From NCBI GenBank assembly GCA_947494805.1, contig CANLWK010000002.1, positions 434,001 to 498,000 of the forward strand: 64,000 nt of DNA, in the 5' to 3' direction. This stretch comes from an uncultured Croceitalea sp. (GTDB taxonomy: Bacteria; Bacteroidota; Bacteroidia; Flavobacteriales; Flavobacteriaceae). Under the pieces are notes generated by a model. The model ran no database searches. It saw nothing but the letters and a program-made list of their open reading frames with translations, and had not been told where the DNA came from. Within the stretch, counting starts at the first letter, position 1; each line of letters opens with the position of its first letter. Shown one piece after another: positions 44,513-53,962 of this stretch. The translations under genes and the position numbers were made by a program.

Positions 44513-47341
44513 ATGCATAATCAAATAGAATCCATTGCTTTAATTGGCAATAGAACTTGTTTTTTTGGTAGGTCTTTTCTTTTCTTCTTTTGTCTTTGTT
44601 GGTTTTCAAGCTATGTTTTTGCCCAGACTACAAACACAATTTCTGGTAACTTTTCAGAGACACCTTTGAGAGATATTATTTTAGATATCGAATCAAAAAC
44701 GGACTATCGATTTTATTTTTTAGACGATTGGGTAACTAAGGACACCGTGACCATTACCTATAATAACGAATTGGTTACAGAAGTTTTAGATAGGGTTTTG
44801 GCTAAGACCTCATTGAATTATTATGTGAAGGAGAATGAAAACCGAATCGTTTTACTTGAAAACACTTTGGTTTATGATGAATTACCAAAAGGCTTTTTTG
44901 GTAAGCAAGATGAAATTCAAAAAGATGTTAGCAATGGTTCAATTGCCAATGCCCCACCACCTACATTTTACAACAACGATACCCGAAGGACAAAAAAGAA
45001 ATATGGTGTTGAGAGAGTAGGAAGGAGTGATCCAGATAACTTACGAAGAACTTACGAATTGACAGGAAAGGCCATAAATGCGCGAACTGGTGAGCCTATT
45101 CAAGATCTGACCATACGTGTTAATGGTTCTAACGTGGTGACCGTTACGGATGACTCTGGGAACTATCAACTTGAATTGGCCTCTGGATACAACATTATAA
45201 GTGTCCGTGCTATGGGTATTGCGTCTTCTGAGCGCGAAATCATTATGTACAATGACGGCAGTTTAGATTTAGCGCTGGAAGAAGGACTTCAGCAGTTGGA
45301 AGAAGTTGTGGTCGAAGCAGACGCAGCCAAGAATGTGGAAGAAGCAATTACAGGTAGCGAACAGATTGATTCTGAAGAATCAAAGAATATTCCTTTGGTA
45401 TTGGGCGAACGTGATATCCTACAAGTGGCAAAAGCGCTTCCAGGTATCTCTTCGGCAGGCGAGGGGGCCACGGGTTTGAACGTGAGAGGAGGTAAAACGG
45501 ACCAAAACCTGGTGTTGTTGGATGATGCCGTTATCTACAACCCGCAGCATTTCTTTGGAATTTTTCAAGCCTTAAACCCATTTACGACCAAAGGGGTTGA
45601 TATCTATAAAGGTGCAGTGCCGGTAGAGTTCGGTGGTCGTTTGTCATCGGTTTTTGACATAAGGACCAAAAACGGAAATGTGGAAAAACTGTCTGGTGAA
45701 GGTTCTATTGGACCAGTCACTGGCAACTTAGCATTGGAAGTTCCTTTAGAGAAAGATAAATCCTCGTTGGTTATTGGTGCTCGGGGTGCCTATGCTGATT
45801 GGATTTTACGTTCTTTAGATGAAGAATCGTTGAACAATAGCAATGCTTCATTTTTTGACGGAATTTTGAAGTACCATAACAAAATCAATGATAATAACGA
45901 AATAAAGGCGACTGCCTATTATAGTCGCGATGCTTTTAGCATTACTTCTGACTCGTTATACAATTATAACAATCGTCTGTTCTCTGTGCGATGGGACCAT
46001 CGTTTTAATTCGAAAACTACGGGCGCGCTCGTTCTTGGCAATAGTGATTATGGTTTCGGTATTGATTTCGATGGTCAAACGAATACTGATTTTAATTTAG
46101 ATTATAACATCAACGAAACGGAGCTGAAGTACAAGCTGAGAACGGCAATAAATGACAAACATACCCTGAATTATGGTATTTCAACCAAGTATTACAATGT
46201 CAATCCCGGTAGTATTGAGCCCGACGGAAGTGATTCTAATATCAGTCCAACCTTTATAGATGAAGAACAAGCTGTTGAAGGTGCAATCTATATTGGTGAT
46301 GAATTCAAGCTGAGCGATAAGTTGTTGTTCAATGTTGGTGCCCGATATGCATTTTTTGCCGCTTTAGGTTCAGGTAGTCAACGAAATTACCAAGAGGGTT
46401 TTCCGCGCAATGAATCTACCGTATTGGATACCATAAATTATGGTGGTGGAGAGGTGATTGAAACGTATGGTGGACCAGAGGCAAGGGTATCTGCCCGTTA
46501 TCTGTTTACACCTGACTTTTCGATAAAGGCGAGCTTCAATAATTCATACCAATTTCTTCATACCCTTTCAAACAACACGACTGTTTCCCCAATTGACACA
46601 TGGAAACTCTCAGACCTAAATATTGAGCCACAAACTGGCTATCAAGCATCTTTGGGCTTGTACAAAAATTTCAATGAAAATGAATACGAAATTAGCCTTG
46701 AGGGCTACTACAAACGCATGGACAATGTATTGGATTTTAAAACAGGTGCAGACCTGTTTTTAAACGAAAATGTCGAAACAGAGGTTTTGCAAGGTGATGG
46801 TAAGGCCTATGGTGTTGAGTTTTTACTGAAAAAGAATAAGGGCCGATTGAACGGATGGTTGGGCTATACCTATTCTAGGTCTTTGTATCGCTTTGATAGC
46901 GAGTTCAGTGAAGAGCGAATCAATAACGGCGAGTTTTTTGCATCAAATTTTGACAAACCACATGATGTGAGCTTGATTGCCAATTATCGCTTTACCAGAA
47001 GGTATAGCGTATCGGCCAATTTTGTGTATCAGACAGGTAGGCCCGTAACATATCCAATAGGGACGTTCAGATTGAACAATGCCGATTTTGTTGCTTTCAG
47101 TAACCGAAATGAATTTAGAATTCCTGATTTCTATAGATTAGATCTTGGGGTCAACATTGAAGGAAATCACAAAAAAAACAAGTTGGCCCATAGTTTTGTG
47201 ACCATATCGGTCTACAATGTTCTGGGTAGAAACAACCCGTATTCGGTCTTTTTTGTTACCGAAGATGGAGAGGTAAAAGCGCTTCAGAGTTCAATCTTTG
47301 CGATACCCATACCATCAATAACATATAATTTCAAATTTTAA
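44513..47341 (+). CDS. TonB-dependent outer-membrane receptor with STN domain, module 2
   Basis: 942 residues with the same domain order as the receptor at 38537: signal peptide (to about 38), STN (about 45-115, DIILDIESKTDYRFYFLDDW), regulatory-like domain (about 180-258, YELTGKAINARTGEPIQDLT), QLEEVVVEA, Plug (LPGISSAGEGATGLNVRGG, NLVLLDDAVIYNPQHFFGIF), and a barrel ending ITYNFKF. Long stretches match module 1 (NNTTVSPIDTWKLSDLNIEP, FVYQTGRPVT), so the two arose by duplication but have diverged substantially. Three genes follow on the same strand with short or overlapping junctions. Confidence 0.93.
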   Translation: MHNQIESIALIGNRTCFFGRSFLFFFCLCWFSSYVFAQTTNTISGNFSETPLRDIILDIESKTDYRFYFLDDWVTKDTVTITYNNELVTEVLDRVLAKTSLNYYVKENENRIVLLENTLVYDELPKGFFGKQDEIQKDVSNGSIANAPPPTFYNNDTRRTKKKYGVERVGRSDPDNLRRTYELTGKAINARTGEPIQDLTIRVNGSNVVTVTDDSGNYQLELASGYNIISVRAMGIASSEREIIMYNDGSLDLALEEGLQQLEEVVVEADAAKNVEEAITGSEQIDSEESKNIPLVLGERDILQVAKALPGISSAGEGATGLNVRGGKTDQNLVLLDDAVIYNPQHFFGIFQALNPFTTKGVDIYKGAVPVEFGGRLSSVFDIRTKNGNVEKLSGEGSIGPVTGNLALEVPLEKDKSSLVIGARGAYADWILRSLDEESLNNSNASFFDGILKYHNKINDNNEIKATAYYSRDAFSITSDSLYNYNNRLFSVRWDHRFNSKTTGALVLGNSDYGFGIDFDGQTNTDFNLDYNINETELKYKLRTAINDKHTLNYGISTKYYNVNPGSIEPDGSDSNISPTFIDEEQAVEGAIYIGDEFKLSDKLLFNVGARYAFFAALGSGSQRNYQEGFPRNESTVLDTINYGGGEVIETYGGPEARVSARYLFTPDFSIKASFNNSYQFLHTLSNNTTVSPIDTWKLSDLNIEPQTGYQASLGLYKNFNENEYEISLEGYYKRMDNVLDFKTGADLFLNENVETEVLQGDGKAYGVEFLLKKNKGRLNGWLGYTYSRSLYRFDSEFSEERINNGEFFASNFDKPHDVSLIANYRFTRRYSVSANFVYQTGRPVTYPIGTFRLNNADFVAFSNRNEFRIPDFYRLDLGVNIEGNHKKNKLAHSFVTISVYNVLGRNNPYSVFFVTEDGEVKALQSSIFAIPIPSITYNFKF

Positions 47342-47360
47342 AATTGCTAAAATTGAAAAG

Positions 47361-48653
47361 ATGAAAAAGAAAATTAAATGGATAGGGTTACTTTGTGCCC
47401 TAAATGCCTTTTTTGGGTGCATTGAAGAATTCGAGGCCGAAACCGTTACTGAACTACAATCAACGGCCTTGGTTGTGGACGCCCGTGTTACAGATCAAAA
47501 TGTTCAACAAACCATTTACCTGTCAAGACTGTTTCCATTTGAAGCAGCGGACCCTACGCCTGAACCTAACGCACAAGTTTCAATAGTTGATGACCTGGAT
47601 AATGTATTTGGTTTCCAGGAGGTAGCTCCAGGAAGGTATATTACTGCTTCAGCAGTTCAATTTGTGCATGATAGAGCTTACCGGCTCGTCATTCAAACTA
47701 CCGATGGTAGTAGATACAGTTCAGAAGCTGAAATGCTTCCTACAGTTGTTCCCATTGGCGAGATGAAAGCTATTCGAAGGGTGAACAGTGCTGGTACTGA
47801 GGGTGTGGCCATAACTTTGGATAACAATGATGCAACTGGTGTACCCAATTTCTTCAGGTTTGAGTATGAGGAAACGTTTAAAATAGTGGCTCCACATTTT
47901 AATCCCTTTGATTGGGATGAAGTTGATGATGATTATTTTATGAATGATGATGATGGTTGGGAAGTTACCATTGCTGCAAGAGAAGAACCTGCGCTTGAAT
48001 GTTTCGCAAGCAATACTTCAAATGCACTTGTTTTGGGTTCCACTGAAAGATTGGGCTCCAACAATCTTGACGACTTTGAGGTACGCTTTTTAGGCAAGGA
48101 TAATTATGCCATAGCACACCGTTATAGTATTTTGGTAAAGCAATACCACCACTCCGTTAATGCTGCATCCTTTTATGAATCGCTCAGTAATTTTTCAAAT
48201 GTGGAAAGTGTCTTCAGCAATGTTCAGACCGGACGCTTAGAAACGAATATTCGTGATGAAAATTCAAGTGAAAATATTGTCTTGGGTTATTTTGAACTAA
48301 GTTCCTATAGTGAGAAACGTATGTTCTTTAATTATTCCGACTTATTTCCCAATGAACCTTTGCCACCATATGTTATTAACTGTGATCCTGTGGGTAAACC
48401 GCCATTGTACCCGCCGGGTTTCCATGTAACGGAAATTGATGGTGAGTTGGTGTTGGACGGTAATGACAGTTCTCCATTGATTGAAGGTATAAAGGCGGGA
48501 CTATATGGTTACCACGCGGAAAACGAGAATTTTGGAAAGATAGATGGGGATGGCGAGCCTGATAGGGCCCCTTTTTTGGTCAAAAGTTTGGGCTGCGTTG
48601 ATTGTAGAAAGTTTGGCTCTAATGTAAAACCTGATTTTTGGATAAACGAATGA
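47361..48653 (+). CDS. DUF4249 family lipoprotein, module 2 copy a
   Basis: 430 residues; lipoprotein signal with lipobox FFGC (Cys near residue 20). The pattern matches the DUF4249 protein of module 1: LVVDARVTDQNVQQTIYLSRLF, YRLVIQTTDGSRYSSEAEML, FFRFEYEETFKIVAP, and a C-terminal CVDCRKFGSNVKPDFWINE. An acidic insert (DEVDDDYFMNDDDGWE) near residue 195 could bind a cation or simply be a loop. Its stop overlaps the next DUF4249 start (ATGA). Confidence 0.9.
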   Translation: MKKKIKWIGLLCALNAFFGCIEEFEAETVTELQSTALVVDARVTDQNVQQTIYLSRLFPFEAADPTPEPNAQVSIVDDLDNVFGFQEVAPGRYITASAVQFVHDRAYRLVIQTTDGSRYSSEAEMLPTVVPIGEMKAIRRVNSAGTEGVAITLDNNDATGVPNFFRFEYEETFKIVAPHFNPFDWDEVDDDYFMNDDDGWEVTIAAREEPALECFASNTSNALVLGSTERLGSNNLDDFEVRFLGKDNYAIAHRYSILVKQYHHSVNAASFYESLSNFSNVESVFSNVQTGRLETNIRDENSSENIVLGYFELSSYSEKRMFFNYSDLFPNEPLPPYVINCDPVGKPPLYPPGFHVTEIDGELVLDGNDSSPLIEGIKAGLYGYHAENENFGKIDGDGEPDRAPFLVKSLGCVDCRKFGSNVKPDFWINE

Positions 48654-49954
48654 ATAAATATTGTATCTACCTAATTGTCTTGGTATCACTTCTGCAAAGT
48701 TGTATTGAAGAGACTGATTTTTCTGTTGTCGACCCTGATAATGCCCTTGACGTGCTCGTGGTCGATGCCATGCTCACTGATGAAATCAAAACCCATACGA
48801 TAACTTTGAGCACGTTGGATACCATTTTGGACTTACGTACGGATACCCCGTTCAATCCTTTTGAAGACCTTCAAGGGTCAGATAAAGATTTAGTAAATTA
48901 TGTTGAAGACGCCGAGGTTTTTGTAGTGAGCAGTACAGGTGAAAATATTCGTTTCAATGAGACAAGCCCTGGTATTTATGAGTCTGAAATCAGCTTTGGC
49001 GCTTTACCAAATGTATCTTACAATCTTAGCATAACTGCCAATGGCAAAAACTATAGTTCAAGGGCCATGAAAATCGAGGGTAGTTCTCAAATAAGTGATT
49101 TTTACGCCGAAAGAACTACGAACGACAAGGGAGAAGAAGGTATTGGTATTTTTGTAAACAGTAGCATTCAGAATGCGACAACATCAAATCTACGCTTCAA
49201 TTTTTTAGAGACTTTTAAAATTGTTGCTCCAAATTGGACACCATTGGATTTTAAGTTGACAGACTATGACCCATGTGCCCTACCAGTACCTACCTACACC
49301 TTAGAGATTGTTGATAGAGAAGAAGAGCAGCAAGTTTGTTATGCCAATGTTGCATCAAATGGTATTATTCAAGCGCTGCAGGAAGATTTTCAGAATACTG
49401 ATGAAATTAGGTTAATGGTTAACTTTCTGAGTAAGGATAACTTTAAGATTTCGCACCGATACAGTATAGAGCTGTCACAGATGTCCGTAGGTATTGAATC
49501 GTATGGTTTCTATGATAAGTTGCGACTTTTCAGTGAATCAGATAATATTCTTTCTCAAGTACAGCCGGGTTTTATAGAGGGCAACATACAGGCGGATGAT
49601 GGCAGTACAGGCACTGTGATTGGTTTTTTTGACGTTGCCTCCGTTGAAAAGCAGCGCTTGTTTTTTAACTATACTGATTTTTATCCAGATGAACCCCTAC
49701 CACCATACCCCTTTCCGTGTAACATTCAGTCATCCAGGGAATCTCACGAATCGTATTGCAATAGCGGACCCAGTGGTGGTACAACCTGTCCGCTTTCCAT
49801 TGTCGAAAAAGTCGCACAGGGTAACATTTCCTATATAGGAACCAATGATAGTGATATTGGTGTTTGCCCTGGACCTTATACCTATGTTGACAGGTTTTGT
49901 GGTGATTGCACAGCTTTGGGTAGTAATGTTGTACCTGATTTTTGGATAGAATAA
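48650..49954 (+). CDS. DUF4249 family lipoprotein, module 2 copy b
   Basis: 434 residues from the ATG at 48650, which overlaps the previous stop; an upstream in-frame TTG at 48638 is rejected. Lipobox LLQSC (Cys near residue 18). DUF4249 pattern: LVVDAMLTDEIKTHTITL, YNLSITANGKNYSSRAM, LRFNFLETFKIVAPNW, FKISHRYSIELSQM, and C-terminal CGDCTALGSNVVPDFWIE. It has extra cysteines in its last 80 residues (PFPCNIQS, SYCNSG, TTCPLS, GVCPGPY), which the other copies lack and which may form disulfides. Second DUF4249 of module 2. Confidence 0.9.
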   Translation: MNKYCIYLIVLVSLLQSCIEETDFSVVDPDNALDVLVVDAMLTDEIKTHTITLSTLDTILDLRTDTPFNPFEDLQGSDKDLVNYVEDAEVFVVSSTGENIRFNETSPGIYESEISFGALPNVSYNLSITANGKNYSSRAMKIEGSSQISDFYAERTTNDKGEEGIGIFVNSSIQNATTSNLRFNFLETFKIVAPNWTPLDFKLTDYDPCALPVPTYTLEIVDREEEQQVCYANVASNGIIQALQEDFQNTDEIRLMVNFLSKDNFKISHRYSIELSQMSVGIESYGFYDKLRLFSESDNILSQVQPGFIEGNIQADDGSTGTVIGFFDVASVEKQRLFFNYTDFYPDEPLPPYPFPCNIQSSRESHESYCNSGPSGGTTCPLSIVEKVAQGNISYIGTNDSDIGVCPGPYTYVDRFCGDCTALGSNVVPDFWIE

Positions 49955-49963
49955 TAGATTGAT

Positions 49964-51748
49964 ATGAGAACGAAACTTACTTTAGGATTCACTTTTGCAC
50001 TGTTGTGTTTTGCATTGCAAGCCCAGTATATTATAAAAGACGGTAGCGAACTGCTTAACCTTACAAAACTACCGCAAGAGAAGGCCTATGTGGATCATAC
50101 AGGGCCTTTGTTGTTTTCTGGTGAATACCTATATTATTCCTTTTATTGCTTTAATGCTCAGACCAATAAACGTACGGATATCAGTAAAATCGGCTACGTG
50201 GCTTTGGTCAATGAATCAAAATCCTATGTATTTGAGCATAAACTAAAGTTGGACAAAGGCCTGGGCCAAGGTGATTTTTTTATTACAACAGCTGTTCCAT
50301 CAGGTAAGTATAAGCTTTTGGGGTATACCCAATGGATGAAAAATAATGGTCTGTCACAGGTTTTTAAAGATGATATCGTTATTATAAATCCGTATATGGT
50401 AGACCAATCTTCACTTTTGAAAGAAAATGTAATCGATACAGCTGCTAAGGTTCTGCCACAATCACTAAAAACGACCATTGATTCATCAACGATTGCGGTA
50501 AGATCCAATAAAGCAATCTATAACCCAAGGGAAAAAGTAAACCTTTCCATCAAAAATTATAAGGGGTATTTGGGTGATGGAGCCTATAGCGTTAAGGTAA
50601 AAAGACTTGATGACATCAATGCACAACCGGCTATGAGCGCTATGTCTTATGGCACATCATATTTCAATACAGACAAAAAGATTTCTAAACAAATAGGTGA
50701 TAGTCTGTTTTTACCTGAGCAACGGGGTGAGCTCATTTTCGGAAGCTTGAAGGACGTCCTTACCAATGAGCCAGTTCAAGAGGTACCGGTGGTCATTTCG
50801 ATACCGGGCAAAGAATTTCTGTTGAAATTCTCTCAAACAGATCAAAACGGAAATTTCTACTCTTATCTAAGAAAGGATTATAAAAACGCCGTAGCTATCG
50901 TTCAAGTGGAAGACGAAGCTGCACAATATCGCATTGAGAAGGGAAAACGGGCAAAATTAAATGTGGATAACTTGACCTTTGCAAGTTTTACATTGTCTAA
51001 AGATCATGCGAAAAAAATAAAATCCCGAAGTATACTGAATCAGATCGAGAACCAATTTTTCTCGGCCAAACCCGATTCCATTCTTCAAGGGGATCCCATA
51101 GACCCTTTTGATGGCGGCTTGCCTGAAGTTGTTGTGCTTGATGACTACACGCGTTTTGCAACCTTTGAAGAGACGCTGACTGAGGTAGTGAAGTTTTCGG
51201 GTTATAGAAGCGGTGGGCAAGAAAATGATTATATCAAAGTAGCTCAAGATTTTGAGACGTATAATGAAGAGTTTAATAGCTTTCCCGCCATAGTATTAAT
51301 TGATGGTGTTTATATACCCAATCACGAGAAAATCAAACAATTCGATGCGCGAAAGATTGAAAAAATCAGTTTGATCAGAGACCAGTTCCGTCTTGGTGGT
51401 AAAGACTATCAAGGCATTGTTGCGGTTGAAACTTTTGAGGGTGATTTTTTAGAAGGCTATACCAATGTTAACACTACAATTGTCACTTTGGACAAGCCCC
51501 TACCCAAAAAAAATTACTACACCCAAACTTATACCGAAAACGAAGATTCTTTTTCTCGTATTCCTGATTATCGCAGTTTACTTTTTTGGAAACCCCATGT
51601 CATCATTGATGGCAACGGTGGTTATGATTTTGAGTTCTTCACTTCAGATATTGAAGGAGAGTATGAAGTCATTTTGAACGGTTTCACTTCGTACGGTAAA
51701 CCAATTACGATCAAAAAGGTTTTCAGTGTAACTAATATGGCACAATAA
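49964..51748 (+). CDS. Secreted MG2-like/Plug-like protein, module 2
   Basis: 594 residues, nearly the same length as its paralogue at 42491. Signal peptide (to about 20), MG2-like domain (about 30-135: EKAYVDHTGPLLFSGEYLYYSFY, ISKIGYVALVNESKSYV, GLGQGDFFITTAVPSGKYKLLGYT), beta-rich middle (GSLKDVLTNEPVQEVPVVISI), Plug-like segment (FPAIVLIDGVYIPNHEKIKQ, ARKIEKISLI, YQGIVAVETF) and a final IPDYRSLLFWKPHVI with FFTSDIEGEYEVILNGF. It ends the module-2 gene series; ComM follows after 49 bases. Confidence 0.8.
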   Translation: MRTKLTLGFTFALLCFALQAQYIIKDGSELLNLTKLPQEKAYVDHTGPLLFSGEYLYYSFYCFNAQTNKRTDISKIGYVALVNESKSYVFEHKLKLDKGLGQGDFFITTAVPSGKYKLLGYTQWMKNNGLSQVFKDDIVIINPYMVDQSSLLKENVIDTAAKVLPQSLKTTIDSSTIAVRSNKAIYNPREKVNLSIKNYKGYLGDGAYSVKVKRLDDINAQPAMSAMSYGTSYFNTDKKISKQIGDSLFLPEQRGELIFGSLKDVLTNEPVQEVPVVISIPGKEFLLKFSQTDQNGNFYSYLRKDYKNAVAIVQVEDEAAQYRIEKGKRAKLNVDNLTFASFTLSKDHAKKIKSRSILNQIENQFFSAKPDSILQGDPIDPFDGGLPEVVVLDDYTRFATFEETLTEVVKFSGYRSGGQENDYIKVAQDFETYNEEFNSFPAIVLIDGVYIPNHEKIKQFDARKIEKISLIRDQFRLGGKDYQGIVAVETFEGDFLEGYTNVNTTIVTLDKPLPKKNYYTQTYTENEDSFSRIPDYRSLLFWKPHVIIDGNGGYDFEFFTSDIEGEYEVILNGFTSYGKPITIKKVFSVTNMAQ

Positions 51749-51797
51749 GTCCAATGTTTGTCCAAAAGTTTTAATTTTAGGCAAACACTGACCACAC

Positions 51798-53333
51798 ATG
51801 CTCATAAAAGTTTTTGGCAGCGCCGTCTTCGGCGTTGACGCTACCACTATTGTTGTTGAAGTAAACATTGATAAAGGTATTGGTTACCATTTGGTAGGCC
51901 TTCCTGACAATGCTATAAAAGAAAGTAATTACCGAATTGCTGCCGCACTTCAGAATAACGGATACAAGATTCCAGGAAAAAAAATAACGATAAATATGGC
52001 TCCCGCCGACCTCCGTAAAGAGGGTTCTGCGTATGATTTGACTTTGGCCTTGGGTATTCTCTCCGCATCCAATCAAATTAAATCTGATGCAATCGACAAA
52101 TACTTGATTATGGGCGAGCTTTCATTGGATGGAAGCGTACAACCCATCAAGGGCGCACTGCCCATAGCTATAAAAGCGAAAGAAGAAGGCTTTAAAGGGT
52201 TTATCTTGCCCGAGGCGAATGCAAAAGAGGCGGCGATAGTAAATGATTTAGAAGTTTATGGGGTCGAGAACATTAAAGAGGTCATCGATTTTTTTGACAA
52301 GGATGTTCCATTGCATCAAACGGTAATTGATACGCGTGCCGAATTTTATAAAATGTTGGACTTTCCCGAGTTTGATTTTGCAGATGTCAAAGGGCAAGAA
52401 AGTATCAAACGTTGTATGGAAATTGCCGCAGCTGGCGGACACAATATCATCTTAATTGGGCCTCCAGGGGCGGGTAAGACCATGTTGGCCAAAAGATTAC
52501 CGTCAATCTTACCCCCAATGACCTTGCACGAAGCGTTAGAGACCACTAAAATCCACAGTGTAGTAGGTAAAATTAAAAATGCGGGGCTAATGAACCAACG
52601 TCCATTTCGTTCACCACACCATACTATCAGTTCAGCTGCCCTAGTAGGTGGTGGTAGTTATCCGCAACCGGGCGAAATATCATTGTCACATAATGGCGTT
52701 TTGTTCTTAGATGAACTGCCTGAATTTGAACGTCGCGTTTTAGAGGTGATGCGCCAACCGATGGAAGATCGCGAGGTAACCATAGCCCGGGCCCGTTTTG
52801 CGGTCACATACCCCAGTAGTTTTATGTTGGTGGCCAGTATGAACCCGAGTCCTGGAGGGTACTTTAATGACCCGGATGCCCCCGTAACGTCTTCTCCTGC
52901 CGAAATGCAACGGTATTTAAGCAAAATTTCAGGCCCACTGTTAGATCGTATTGACATTCACATTGAAGTAACTCCCGTACCTTTTGAAAAGCTCTCAGAA
53001 GATAGAAAAGGGGAGAGTAGTGCGGCCATAAGAAAACGGGTCACCACTGCACGTGAAATACAGACCCAACGTTTTAAAGATCTTGAAAGCGTGCACTATA
53101 ATGCACAAATGAATACAAAACAGATTCGGGAATATTGCGTGTTGGACGATGCTTCAAAGCAATTGCTCAAAAGTGCTATGGAACGGTTAAACCTTTCAGC
53201 CAGGGCCTATGATAGAATTCTAAAAGTGGCCAGAAGCATCGCGGACTTAGCAAATGAAACCGAAATAAATGGTTCTCATATTTCCGAAGCCATTCAATAT
53301 CGTAGTTTAGATCGAGAGGGATGGTTGGGGTGA
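51798..53333 (+). CDS. comM: ComM/YifB family AAA+ ATPase (Mg-chelatase-like)
   Basis: 511 residues. The N-terminal ChlI/Lon-like fold (about 20-140, IDKGIGYHLVGLPDNAIKESNYR) is followed by the AAA+ domain with Walker A GPPGAGKTMLAKRL, FRSPHHTISSAALVGGG, Walker B GVLFLDELPEFERRVLEVMRQ and sensor SMNPSPGGYF, then the C-terminal Mg_chelatase_C domain (YNAQMNTKQIREYC to SEAIQYRSLDRE). ComM is a hexameric helicase that drives branch migration during natural transformation; in non-competent species its role is less clear. A near-consensus -7 box (TAATTTTA, 51771-51778) precedes it. Confidence 0.95.
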   Translation: MLIKVFGSAVFGVDATTIVVEVNIDKGIGYHLVGLPDNAIKESNYRIAAALQNNGYKIPGKKITINMAPADLRKEGSAYDLTLALGILSASNQIKSDAIDKYLIMGELSLDGSVQPIKGALPIAIKAKEEGFKGFILPEANAKEAAIVNDLEVYGVENIKEVIDFFDKDVPLHQTVIDTRAEFYKMLDFPEFDFADVKGQESIKRCMEIAAAGGHNIILIGPPGAGKTMLAKRLPSILPPMTLHEALETTKIHSVVGKIKNAGLMNQRPFRSPHHTISSAALVGGGSYPQPGEISLSHNGVLFLDELPEFERRVLEVMRQPMEDREVTIARARFAVTYPSSFMLVASMNPSPGGYFNDPDAPVTSSPAEMQRYLSKISGPLLDRIDIHIEVTPVPFEKLSEDRKGESSAAIRKRVTTAREIQTQRFKDLESVHYNAQMNTKQIREYCVLDDASKQLLKSAMERLNLSARAYDRILKVARSIADLANETEINGSHISEAIQYRSLDREGWLG

Positions 53334-53386
53334 TCATGAACACAATATTTTTAAGAAAAAGTCTATAGCGGGGTTCTCACAGTCTT

Positions 53387-53593
53387 TCACTTTTTGTCAC
53401 GATGCTTCGAAATACTGTAGAAACCAAACAGAATCAATGCACTAAGTATTAAAAATGCCAGAGCAAGATTGATATGTCCGATAATCAAATAGTACATATT
53501 GATATTGATTTCAACTGATTCACTTGAATATGCAAGTAGTACCATGCAAAAGATGAGATTTAAGCCTAACCATATGATTATTTTTTTATTCAT
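53387..53593 (-). CDS. Small hypothetical membrane protein
   Basis: 68 residues, two hydrophobic helices (about 5-22 and 34-60) with a basic end (SISKHRDKK). No family recognised. It lies on the minus strand, convergent with comM. Next to a similarly small two-helix gene upstream, it may be lineage-specific. Coding is plausible from its membrane-protein composition but not proven. Confidence 0.45.
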   Translation of the reverse strand: MNKKIIIWLGLNLIFCMVLLAYSSESVEININMYYLIIGHINLALAFLILSALILFGFYSISKHRDKK

Positions 53594-53669
53594 ATTTTTT
53601 TCATAATAATAAGGAAGAAAATCTTTAAGAGAAGAATTCTTTTAGTGGCAACATTTGTTTAATGCCTAT

Positions 53670-53870
53670 TTATTTTTTATTTGACTTTTTACTAAGTTTT
53701 CTATATACAATTTGAATGAGGAAGACCAAACCTAGGAATTGTGCCGCAGTATAAAGAATACTCTTGTACGGAAAATAATAGTAAGATTCATGATATGAAT
53801 GAATAAAACCATCTTCAGTATTAAAAAGGTTTCCGGCTATTAAACATATCAGCATTAATATCAGTATCAC
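53670..53870 (-). CDS. Small hypothetical membrane protein
   Basis: 66 residues from a GTG at 53870, or 61 from the ATG at 53855. Two hydrophobic segments (about 1-13 and 38-55) flank an aromatic, histidine-containing loop (SYHESYYYFPYKS), and the tail is very basic (YRKLSKKSNKK). No family recognised. It shares the minus-strand small-gene cluster with its neighbours at 53387 and 53963. Confidence 0.4.
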   Translation of the reverse strand: MILILMLICLIAGNLFNTEDGFIHSYHESYYYFPYKSILYTAAQFLGLVFLIQIVYRKLSKKSNKK

Positions 53871-53962
53871 ATAATCGGTTTTTTATTATTAAGATTCAAA
53901 ACTGTTCTAATATCGAAAATTAGAAACGCTAAGTTTGCTTAATCGTATTATGATTATTAGCC

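Noticed and set aside
47404-47586. Additional shadow frames within the receptor, DUF4249 and MG2 genes
   Set aside because: All overlap strongly supported genes in other frames and show no domain motifs of their own.
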